Shown here piece after piece: positions 55,796 to 64,000 of a DNA stretch of 64,000 bases. This DNA is from Ichthyophis bannanicus (Eukaryota > Chordata > Amphibia > Gymnophiona > Ichthyophiidae): positions 49,009,788-49,073,787 of the forward strand of contig CM066039.1 in assembly GCA_033557465.1 (NCBI GenBank), written 5' to 3'. A program made the translations under genes and the position numbers. Position 1 is the first letter of the stretch. Each line of letters opens with the position of its first letter. The notes under the pieces were generated by a model. The model worked only from the letters and a program-made list of their open reading frames with translations, ran no database searches and was not told where the DNA came from.

Positions 55796-56250
55796 TATGA
55801 TTTACTTAAAAACTTGATATACCACCCTTTGACAATGTATCAAAGCGGTTTACAATTAAAACAATTTGGAGATGAGAATGGAAGGCCAATTAAAGTAAGA
55901 AAAGCTTCAGGTGCAAATAGAAGGGAGAGTAGGAAAGTGTGTGTGGGAAGGGGGGGGGGGGAGGGATGCAGAATATCAAAGTGTCCCAGGATAACGGTAG
56001 TTTATGTGGTAGCTGGAATTAAATTGACACCTTTTGAAAGAGATGATTTAAGCACTGTTTTAAATTTCAGAAAGGAGGGTTTGAGACATGGTCAATGGTA
56101 GGGAGTTCTATAGTGAGGGACCTAAAAATGACTGCATGCATATTATTAATATTAGGTTTGCAATTCCATTTCTGAGCTTGTTCAAACTCTGGGCTGTATA
56201 CCATTTACTGTAATGTAACAATCTGTTTAAAATATTTGTAACATCAGAGA
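55796..56250 (-). repeat. L2-type LINE 3' region, minus strand
   Basis: GATATACCACCCTTTGACAA and AAAGCGGTTTACAATTAAAA are the inverse of an L2-type tail. The following sequence may be its 3' untranslated part. Confidence 0.55.
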
Positions 56251-56800
56251 GATGGGGAAGGGAGGGAGGGTGGCGGTCTTGGGGAATATTTATCATTTTT
56301 TTTTCAGGTCTGGCACATCAAATGAATCTATCCCCCTCCCTTTTCCCCTGGAGAGAATCAATAGTGTTAGCAGGGACCCAACCCCCCCACTGGCCCAGGC
56401 AGACCCAGTGACCATGCCCTGACCAGCGGTGTAAGAGGTGGAGGCTGGGTGAAAAGAAACAAAGGTAGTATGAGAGAGATGAGGGACGGAGGGGGTGGAG
56501 GGGCAGGCAGGAAAAAAGAAGGAAAAGGGGGGAGGGGTGGAGACAGGCTGATCTGCCCATACACACACATGTGCACGGCCCCCCTCATAAACACACAAGC
56601 AGTTTCCCCCCCCCCCCCACACAGCTCCTCCTATGAACACAGCTGCCTCTTTGCACACTTCCATCACTTCTTACACTACCCTGCTGCTCAAGCACCATCC
56701 AGCTTCTCAATCACATACAACCCATCCAGATAATCATTACCTTACACTACTTAAGAGACGGGCGAGGACTTTTAGATGTGTTCAACTGTAATTGCAAACA
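56251..56800. other. Low-complexity purine/pyrimidine-rich region
   Basis: G/A-rich (56420-56560) then C/A-rich (56560-56640) with long homopolymers. ORFs on both strands follow the composition. Confidence 0.55.
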
Positions 56801-56884
56801 CAGGTTTTGGGCTTTAATAATGCTAAACTGCTTTCTAATTCTTTAGCTGAGGTGTTCAGATGTTTAAATTTAGTCTCCAACCCA

Positions 56885-57775
56885 GTACGCCGTGAGTTTT
56901 AGTGGATGAAAATTTATCATTTGAGGCTCATATTGGTTCTGTTGTAGCAGAGTCCTTTTTCAGATTGTCAATTATGTAGAATCAAACCTTTTTTTTTACA
57001 GTAGATTACTTTCGGCTCTTAGATCAAAGTACCATTCTTGCCCGTTTGGACTATGGAAAAGTTTTGTTTCTGAGCTGTTCACAGAAGCAGATGAAGCCAC
57101 TGCAGCTTGTCTTATTTACGGTGTATCTAGATCAGGGGTGGGCAATTCCAGTCCTGGAGGGCCGCAGACCAGTCAGGTTTTCATGATGTCCCTAATGAAT
57201 AGTCATGAACCTATTTCCATACAATAGAAGGCAGTGGATGCAAATAGATCTCATGAATATTCATTAGGGACATCATGAAAACCTGACTGGTCTGCGGCCC
57301 TCCAGGACTGGAATTGCCCACCCCTGATCTAGATACACCACAGTGACTTCATTGTTTTGAGAATTGCATTGGCTTAGGATCTTGAATTGGGTTAAATTTA
57401 AATTTTACATAATTCTATAGAAATTTTTCAATGACTACATATCCAAATATCTCTCCTTATTTTCGGTTCCAAATTTAGCAACTAATTCCAAATACTTACA
57501 GGCGTCCAGTATTATCTTGTTTCCTTCATGTAAAGGCATCAGAATAAAATCTAGATTTAAACAGACAATTCCATATATGGCAGTAGAATTATTGTTACAG
57601 CTACCAAAAGAGATTAAATCTAGTCTATCTTTCCTGTGCTTCCGCAAAACTTTAAAATCCTGGTTGTTCAATAGCTAATACATTTGTGTTTCTTATGAAT
57701 TTTATTTTTAACTGCACTGAACCACTGGGTCTAGGAGTATTGAGGTATATAAGTATGTGTTAGATTAGATTAGAT
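56885..57775 (+). mobile_element. L2-like LINE relic interrupted by a hAT element
   Basis: Pieces of a reverse transcriptase lie on both sides of the hAT insertion. On the left: VDENLSFEAHIGSVV, FFRL, and LARLDYGKVLFLSC then QKQMKPLQLVLF. On the right: a decayed AVELLLQLPKEIKSS-like region and FRKTLKSWLFNS (ending near 57677). The tail includes GAGGTATATAAGTATGTG and TTAGA repeats. Frames are broken in several places. Confidence 0.7.
57133..57326. mobile_element. hAT-type miniature element (194 bp)
   Basis: A long palindrome with ends CAGGGGTGGGCAATTCCAGT and its inverse, flanked by 8-bp direct repeats ATCTAGAT (57125-57132, 57327-57334). No coding capacity. It interrupts the L2-like LINE. 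Confidence 0.97.
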
Positions 57776-58214
57776 ATTCAGTCATCTTTCGTCTCACTCA
57801 TTTGAAATATGCTTTTTTTCAATGCTTAAAGCATGCAGTTTTCAACTTTCTGCTTCATTTGCAGGTTTCTCCTTAAATTACCACTTGGTCTGTCTTATTA
57901 ATATTTTACATCTAATTTAGCATTGCTTACCTCATTCCCATTTTCCTCATTATGACTTGATGTCCATTTTTTAAAATGACTCTTTGGTTTAATAGCCTTT
58001 TCACAGCATCATTTAGACATACTGTTAGACGTTTGGTCTTTTTTCAACCTTTTTTAGCTTGTGGAATATATTTTGTCTGGGCTTCTACAATGGTATTTTT
58101 AAACAAGTTCCATGACTCATGCAGATGTCTGACCCTCACCACTGCTCCTATTTGTTTCCTTCTAGCTTTGTGCTACCACCCCAGTTTTATTTGTTCTTCC
58201 TATAATGATATACT
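57776..58214. other. No gene recognised
   Basis: AT-rich sequence, nothing defined. Confidence 0.4.
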
Positions 58215-58660
58215 CATTATTTGGTAGCTTGACTCCTAGTGATAATATTGCAAGACCTACTGCTAGGGGTTAAAGCTACCATTTTGAATCTGGGGATTGC
58301 TCCTACCCCTCTGCCTGGTAAGTTCTGAGGGGTGGTGGTGGGGATGGGAGGTGTCAGAGGCTCATGGGGGGCTGGGGTTGGAGATATTCTAATGCTTATT
58401 GGGGATTTTTTTTAATGCAGGCCAATGCTAAATGCATGCTGCTAGCACAAGTGACAAAGCATGTTAACGTCTCATGCACTAATTACAAGCACTGTCCATT
58501 CCTATTCTTCACCCCTTTCCTGCTTCCCTCTGAGGCAAGCAGGTACCATGGGATGACATTCTGTGGTCATGTGGAATTCTTACACAGCTATGTGATAACT
58601 GTTGCTATGAGCTAATTCACCCAGCAATTACTTACTGCATTTTAGTAAACAGGCCCCTTA
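58215..58660. repeat. Family C copy 2 and a TTTAGTAAAC end
   Basis: 58215-58290 aligns with 23985-24060 (GATAATATTGCAAG, TACCATTTTGAATCTGG). 58405-58655 ends with TTTTAGTAAACAGGCCCC, like the palindrome-ended family. Confidence 0.5.
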
Positions 58661-58689
58661 GATAAGCTTTTAGCAATATAGATAGGGGG
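58656..58689. repeat. 34-bp inverted repeat, copy 1
   Basis: Exact reverse complement of 59642-59675. Confidence 0.9.
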
Positions 58690-59110
58690 CATAGTGGAAT
58701 GTGTGGAAGGATTTATGGCAGTTTTCGAAGCTTCCTATAGATTGGAACTTCACTTCCTGGAACATTGGCTTTAGTTGTCCAGTCATTCCTGTAGAATGCA
58801 ATAATCCTCACTCCTGAAGCTTTCTCTCTCTCTCTCCCAGACTGTACCCTGCTGAAAATTAATTTTTTCGCCTTACAAGAATCCTTACTTTTAGAACAAC
58901 CCCCATCTTTTTTGAACATCCCTTTTTCTAAATCCCAGTGTGAAAAGGAGATGGACAGAAAGAAATAAGAGCTGAAGTCCTGATACACTAAAATACTCCA
59001 ATTTCATAAAGAATGTGCAAGGGATAAACATTTTTGGGGTTATTCTGAGCCACAAATAGAGGGGATGGATGGCCCAATGTGATGTCCATTCCCGTTATTC
59101 GTGCCGGCTC
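58690..59110. other. No gene recognised
   Basis: Short CT run near 58825; nothing else. 59050-59105 may be the outer part of the hairpin-string element. Confidence 0.4.
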
Positions 59111-59641
59111 CTGCCCCTGACTAACTTCCCTGCCAGTTGTGCGGGTAAGTTAGATGGGAAAGGGGCAGTCCAGCAGTCCAGGGGCAGTCTGGGCAGTTAG
59201 TGGGCATTCACTGGCCCTGGACATACAGGACCGATTCTTATATCGGCCCTGTATGTCCAGGGTTGGCAAAATGTCCGGGGAAATTATTCCACCTCCAAGG
59301 TGGAATAACTTCCCTGGACATGACCTTTTGTGCAGCCCGGGGTGTGGATGGGGCAGGGGGGGGGGGGTAAAGATTTATTCCCCACAGCCCGATCCTGGCC
59401 TTAGGAGGCCAGGTCATGGGTTGTGCTGTGGGGAATAAACCCCATTTTCAGGCTGCCGGCATTGCAGCTCTTCAATGGAGCCACAGTGCCATGGCAACAT
59501 GTCATGGCGCCACGGCTCCATTGAGGAGCCTTGACCGAGTTAGCTGGGGGCAGTCCTGCATGTGCAGGCCGGACTGAATCGCAGTTCCGGCCTGCACGTG
59601 TAGGACTGTTCATGATTCTGATCCCACAGGGCTAGACATGT

Positions 59642-59675
59642 CCCCCTATCTATATTGCTAAAAGCTTATCTAAGG
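59642..59675. repeat. 34-bp inverted repeat, copy 2
   Basis: Exact reverse complement of 58656-58689. It lies in the loop of the interrupted hairpin and adjoins the SINE start. Confidence 0.9.
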
Positions 59676-59962
59676 AGTGGCCTAGTGGTTGGGGCAAGGT
59701 ACTTCAGGCCGGAAGGTCGGGGGTTCAAATCCCACTAGAGGACAGCAACCTTGGGCCAGAAGGACTGGGGTTTCTAGTCCCACAGGTGCTCCTTGTGGTC
59801 TTGGGCAAGCCACTTAACCCTCCATAGCCCATGTTCTCTGTAAAATAGTTATCTCCAAGTTATAATGCCCTGTTCAGTGTAATTTCAGTTTGTTCAATGT
59901 AAAGCGCACTGATGCAGAATAGCATGGTATACAAGAGAATGTAAATAAATAAATAAAATAAA
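59674..59962 (+). mobile_element. tRNA-headed CORE-type SINE, copy 3 with different tail
   Basis: Head and core match copies 1 and 2 (A box TGGCCTAGTGG, B box GGTTCAAATCC, core CTTGGGCAAGCCACTTAACC). From about 59840 it differs: the tail reads TGTAAAGCGCACTGATGCAG and AGCATGGTATACAAGAG, then AAATA repeats. That tail resembles the L2-type LINE tail at 53125-53184, not the tail of copies 1 and 2. Confidence 0.9.
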
Positions 59963-60031
59963 ATGTCCCGTGGGATCAGAATCATGATCCCCTCTGTGTG
60001 TCCGGTTCAGACTGGACGCACAGAGGGGATC

Positions 60032-60198
60032 TATGTCCAGGACAGAATTTGGGCCCTTTGTGTGTGTTTTGGAAAAGAAGTTCTAGAGCAAAGGCTCAAG
60101 GGAAGAGCTAGGAAAGGGGTAGAGTCATGGCTGATTGGTCAGGTTATCCTGATCTCCATTGCTGGAGTGGAAGAAAAATCTCCTTCAGTACCAAACCC
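60032..60198. other. No gene recognised
   Basis: Nothing defined after the last stem-loop. Confidence 0.35.
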
Positions 60199-60611
60199 TT
60201 CAGTGCTTTTTGAACTTTTATCCTGTATGACTCCATTTTAACAACTGAAAATTCATGTGACCCCAGATGATATCAAACCGGCAGATCTCCAGCCTCCTTC
60301 CCCTCCTTCCACTGATCTCAAGCAGGAAGGCAGCAGCAAGAGTAGTGGCAACAGTAGCAGTCAAAACAGGGTCCCTTGGGTTAGTGTGCAGTGGGTGCTT
60401 ACAGACCTCTGTACTCAGCATGGGGTTTCCAATCTAATAGGAAGCTTACCCAGGAGGGGGCAAGGGCCTATGAATATTCATTGGTTCACAGGCCATATGC
60501 TGATTGGTGACTTGGCATAGGTCACAGCCAAATTCCAGAGAAATGGGGAAATGGCCACGTTTCTGTGACCCCCATCCACTGATGATGTGACCCCATTTGG
60601 AAACCACTATG
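60199..60611. mobile_element. Possible hAT-like non-autonomous element
   Basis: CAGTGCTTTTTGAAC at the left is roughly inverse to ATTTGGAAACCACTA at the right, with a GTGACCCCA string near both ends. Target duplication not found. Confidence 0.45.
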
Positions 60612-61502
60612 TTAAACCTTCTATGCTCCCTCTAGTGACAAAACAGTGATAACATCCTCTCAGCAATATGCCTGTTCATTTCACCCAGAGCATAGGAGCA
60701 CCAACAAACATTTTCTGCAATATGATGCATAGCACTGCAGCCGAACCAAAAAGTGTTCCATTAATAAAAACATTCTTTATTTTCAGCCTTAAAAACCAAG
60801 CATAAGCATATGCATACACACACCTACACAAACATACATAGATGCAAGAACGTACAGTCACGAATATGCAAAGCCCTATAATGAGGCACAGGTGTGCATT
60901 AAGGATTTTTGAAAACACAGCAAAGAATTAGACATCTCATCAAAGTTCTTGTTCAGACAAATGAGATACATGAGGCTGGCTGATGTTTGTTCATTTCATT
61001 TATTCTACTTCTATACCAAATTATCCTGAAAGTGGAAACACAGTCAAAAATAGAATTGCCAATCAATATTATATCACAGAAAATGTCATGTAATACAGAC
61101 AAAAACATTATCAAAAGTATAACCCTCCCAAATACTATTTAAAGGCATTCCAATTAATGTTTTTTTAATTGAGACTAGTAAACACAATGATTTAAATTGC
61201 CAAAGGCAAAACGAACCTATAAACATATAAAATAACAAAAGATAACCTCTCCCCCTTTAGTATATCAATTTGCTTCCGCCTCTCTTCCAAACTGTCAATG
61301 ATTTTCTTCAATTCCTCTGAATTTTCACCTAACAAGACTGCTCCAAACAACAAGGTTGGATTTACAGGTGTAATGCCTTTAGGGAGGGGGGGTACCCCTT
61401 ACACTGTGAACAATTAAAGCCGGGGGGAGGTCTCCTTCCAAATTTCATTTTAAAAAAGGGGAGCCATTATGATTCCCTAACGCATCATAAATGACGTTGG
61501 AC
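60612..61502. other. No gene recognised
   Basis: AT-rich and repeat-poor by eye, with no coding signal. Confidence 0.4.
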
Positions 61503-61545
61503 TCTATCTATCTATCTATCTATCTATAATATATAATATATTGTG
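61503..61545. repeat. Microsatellite (CTAT)n with TATAA run
   Basis: About six CTAT units followed by AATATATAATATAT. Confidence 0.85.
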
Positions 61546-62250
61546 TGTGAGATTTAAATGTCAAGCTGATGAAAGCTGGATAGAAGGAGGACTTGAAGGA
61601 AGCGAGGGAGAAAATCAGAAATATTCACACACTGCTTTCAGGCTGTGACTGAAGTTTTGTCCAGCTCTTGGGGCATATCAAAGAACCTTTGCGGAGCCTC
61701 TGTATTGGTAATGGAATCCAACTGTTTTCTCTTCTTTTTCTTTCTTTTTATGAGTTCTTAGTTTTTCTTTCCTTTTCTTTCTCTTTAGTTTATTAGTTTT
61801 AGATATGTGGATGCTGCAATGTACCTACACTTAGTGTATATTAAATCTATAAATAAACATAAACATTTAAATGGAATGGGAGCTGTTAAAATCCAGGCTG
61901 GTTTTCATAGAAATCCTTTGTCTCTTCTGAATTAAAATAAGAACCGTTCCTGTCTGAACCAGAAGCAAAGTAGTTTACACATTCATTAAACAATAAGAAA
62001 TTTTGTAATCCTAGCTATGTTCCCTATCATGTCATTTGCTTTCTTTCTCTTCTCTCCTTTTCCTCTTTCCTCTCCTTCACCCCTTTCTCCTTTCTCTCTC
62101 TCTCTATTCCTTCCCAACCTTCTTGTCTATCACTCTGCTCTTTCTCCCTTCCTTTGCATGTCTGTCTGTTTCTCTCATCCTACTATTACAAGACAAGGTT
62201 GATATCTTCGCTGTGATCTTTGCTGGCGCCTCAACATTTCAGAACCGTTA
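61546..62250. other. Pyrimidine-rich tracts, no gene
   Basis: 61725-61795 and 62035-62175 are long C/T-rich stretches. ORFs there follow the composition. Confidence 0.6.
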
Positions 62251-62254
62251 CGCA

Positions 62255-63030
62255 AGCTGTCAAGGTGAGCCATTTAGATGACTGCAATGCCAGTGATTTG
62301 GGATGACTTAGGAAAAGATGAGGGCATTTGCAGCATGTTCAGTATATTTCTGCTAAAGTGGCGACCAGAAGTTACAGAAGAGTTACCCCATTGTTCAGAG
62401 CACTACGTGGGCTCCCAGTAGCAGTAAGAGTAATGTTGAAAGTATTATGCTTGTTTTTTCAGAACTTACATGACATGGGTCAAGACTATCTGGAAAGGAA
62501 TGTTGTGAGGTAAGGCTAGGAAGTTCACTATGATCTGCAAATTCATTGGATTTGGCTATTCAGAGGTCCCATGACTGTAGGTTACTTATCTCTAGAAAGT
62601 GAGTTTATGAATGAGCAGTATCTCAGCTATGGAATAAGTTCCCCGAACAAATGAAGCGTGAAGAGAGTTATATCAGATTCCATTCGATATTAAAAACATG
62701 GTTATTTGATCAGTTTTATAGGCCTGGATAGGACATCTGAATTTGGGCTATTTTATTATTTATTAACATATTATGTTGATGATTTTGGTAGATTTTAATT
62801 CTTATGATGGATTATGGATGAAGGGTTCTATTCTGATATCTTGGTTTTATTAAGGGTAGTAGGGAGGAGGGCAGTTGATTATTTGCTGGTATTTTATATT
62901 ATGTTATTTTATGGAAATAGGAGGGAGGGGAGTTATCATGTGTGGTGTGGTTTTTTTTTTTTTTTTTGCTATGCAAGTCACTCTACCTCTATGGTGGAAA
63001 AAGTGGGGATATAAATGATTTGAATTTAAG
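62255..63030 (+). mobile_element. L2-like LINE relic
   Basis: Decayed reverse transcriptase pieces: LDDCNASDLG, then HVQYISAKVATRSYRRVTPL, FRALRGLPVAVRVMLKVLCL and NLHDMGQDYLERNVV (62328-62513). The 3' tail near 62985-63025 reads GGTGGAAAAAGTGGGGATAT then AAATGATTTG. That tail style matches the tails of SINE copies 1 and 2. Confidence 0.7.
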
Positions 63031-63499
63031 TTATATTAATGATGGGACATTTGGAGGAGAGACCTTCATAAGGATCAAACAAAATTAGGTTCCAAGAAAC
63101 ATGGTAACTAAATTCTTCCTTTTTTTTTTTTTTTTAACCTCTTGCTCAACATATAGATAATGGACAGAGTGGGGTTAGGGAGACCAGGGTAAGGGTACTG
63201 CAACCCATCTCCAGAATCCCTGCACTCGCTGCCAGTCTCCTTGTTTTTCACTATGTATAGAATGACAATATCATTCTGAAATTTGTCCTGTGTGTGGTTA
63301 ATGGCCAACATGTCAGTGTTAAGTGCTGGACTTGGCTTCCTTTCAGGCTTTTATTAGACAAGTTGTCAGTTGGCAACAGATAATCTCTTATCTGGAAGTT
63401 GTGCTGTTTGAATGGATGTGGCTTCGTCATATGCTTCTGATCGCCTCTTTGTTTTGAATTATTGAGCTGCCAGTATCAATCTTTTATTCTCTCCATCAC
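63031..63499. other. No gene recognised
   Basis: Contains a T run at 63118-63135. Nothing else. Confidence 0.4.
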
Positions 63500-63680
63500 G
63501 CATAGAAGAGTAGCCTTATGGTTAGAGCAGCAGGCTCCAACTAGGGAAGCTAGGTTCAAATCCCACTGCTGTTTATTTCAAGCTTGGGTAAGTTACTTTC
63601 TCTCTCATAGCAATGTTGGGAAAGGAATCCATCCCACAGCAACAGGTAAAAACCCCTTTTTCTCTGTAAGACATCACATG
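63500..63680 (+). mobile_element. tRNA-derived SINE
   Basis: A box TAGCCTTATGG (63511-63521), B box GGTTCAAATCC (63553-63563), then a decayed core (CTTGGGTAAGTTACTTTC) and tail. Not a tRNA gene: the acceptor stem does not close. Confidence 0.75.
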
Positions 63681-64000
63681 ACTATAAGATGCTAGAATTT
63701 GCTACAGTAAAATTTAAAGGGATCTACAAGGATATCGAAGTAATACTTATTGGAAAGAAAACAGGAATATAACATCCAAGATACATGGAATTATTCATCT
63801 TTCCTCATTCTGCTGGGTTCAGTCTGATGTGTGAGGTCTGCAAAGACACACACAGGAAAGCACTGTCCTTTTCCTATCAGGGGCGGTATAATCAAGGGAG
63901 TAAGAGTACCTGATTTCCTGTTCTACTACTAAGCAGGCAGTTCAGTTTAGAAAGTAGAGGGCTTATCTCTGGGGTACTGCCCAATAGAAATAGGGTAACA
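63681..64000. other. No gene recognised
   Basis: Nothing identified to the right edge. Confidence 0.35.

Larger units (their letters stand above)
59111..60031 (+). repeat. Hairpin-string element (eight adjacent stem-loops)
   Basis: Arms, in order: 59111-59127 with 59147-59168 (looser); 59215-59235 with 59242-59262 (one mismatch, 6-base loop); 59272-59294 with 59298-59320 (two mismatches, 3-base loop); 59374-59388 with 59425-59439 plus an inner CCTGGCC/GGCCAGG; 59473-59482 with 59514-59523, extending outward; 59551-59572 with 59587-59608; 59611-59627 with 59970-59986 (exact, loop interrupted by a SINE); 59986-60006 with 60011-60031 (4-base loop). The stems are unrelated in sequence. No coding signal. 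Confidence 0.85.

Overview
This looks like vertebrate, probably tetrapod, intergenic DNA. The reasons are CR1-, L2-, RTE/BovB- and L1-type LINE relics, a SCAN-related Gag LTR element, tRNA- and 5S-headed SINEs, many short hAT-like elements, and no compact gene layout. The repeat set would suit an amphibian such as a caecilian, but the species cannot be fixed from sequence alone. I recognise no host protein-coding exon, no functional tRNA or rRNA gene and no CRISPR array.

Layout. 1-6150 is a G-rich minisatellite (28/30/31-bp units) running off the left edge, followed to about 7290 by a second degenerate minisatellite interrupted by a hAT-type element. 8000-14400 holds CR1, RTE/BovB-like and L2-like LINE relics and tRNA-derived SINEs. 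14467-18642 is a two-LTR element with a broken SCAN-like gag and no visible pol. 19000-31800 is old repeat mosaic, including 5S-rRNA-headed SINEs, a near-perfect 69-bp palindrome and an L1-type ORF1 relic. 32447-35027 is a piggyBac element with TTAA duplications, recognisable ends and a frameshifted transposase, followed by a mariner-type miniature element at 35482. 36000-46300 is again repeats, with two repeat-poor stretches and a hAT miniature element at 46103. 46480-47420 is repeat-poor and carries clustered homeodomain and octamer-like sites, making it the best candidate regulatory segment. 48400-64000 holds more hAT, L2 and SINE copies and a striking run of adjacent stem-loops at 59111-60031.

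The parts do not form a pathway; they record layered insertions. Clear cases are a hAT element inside the 3' LTR, a hAT element inside an L2-like LINE, a hAT element inside a minisatellite and a SINE inside the loop of a hairpin. SINE heads pair with 3' tails resembling LINE tails in the same window. The least explained material is a dispersed family of elements built from consecutive unrelated hairpins (best at 59111-60031, reversed at 25180-25720, degraded elsewhere).
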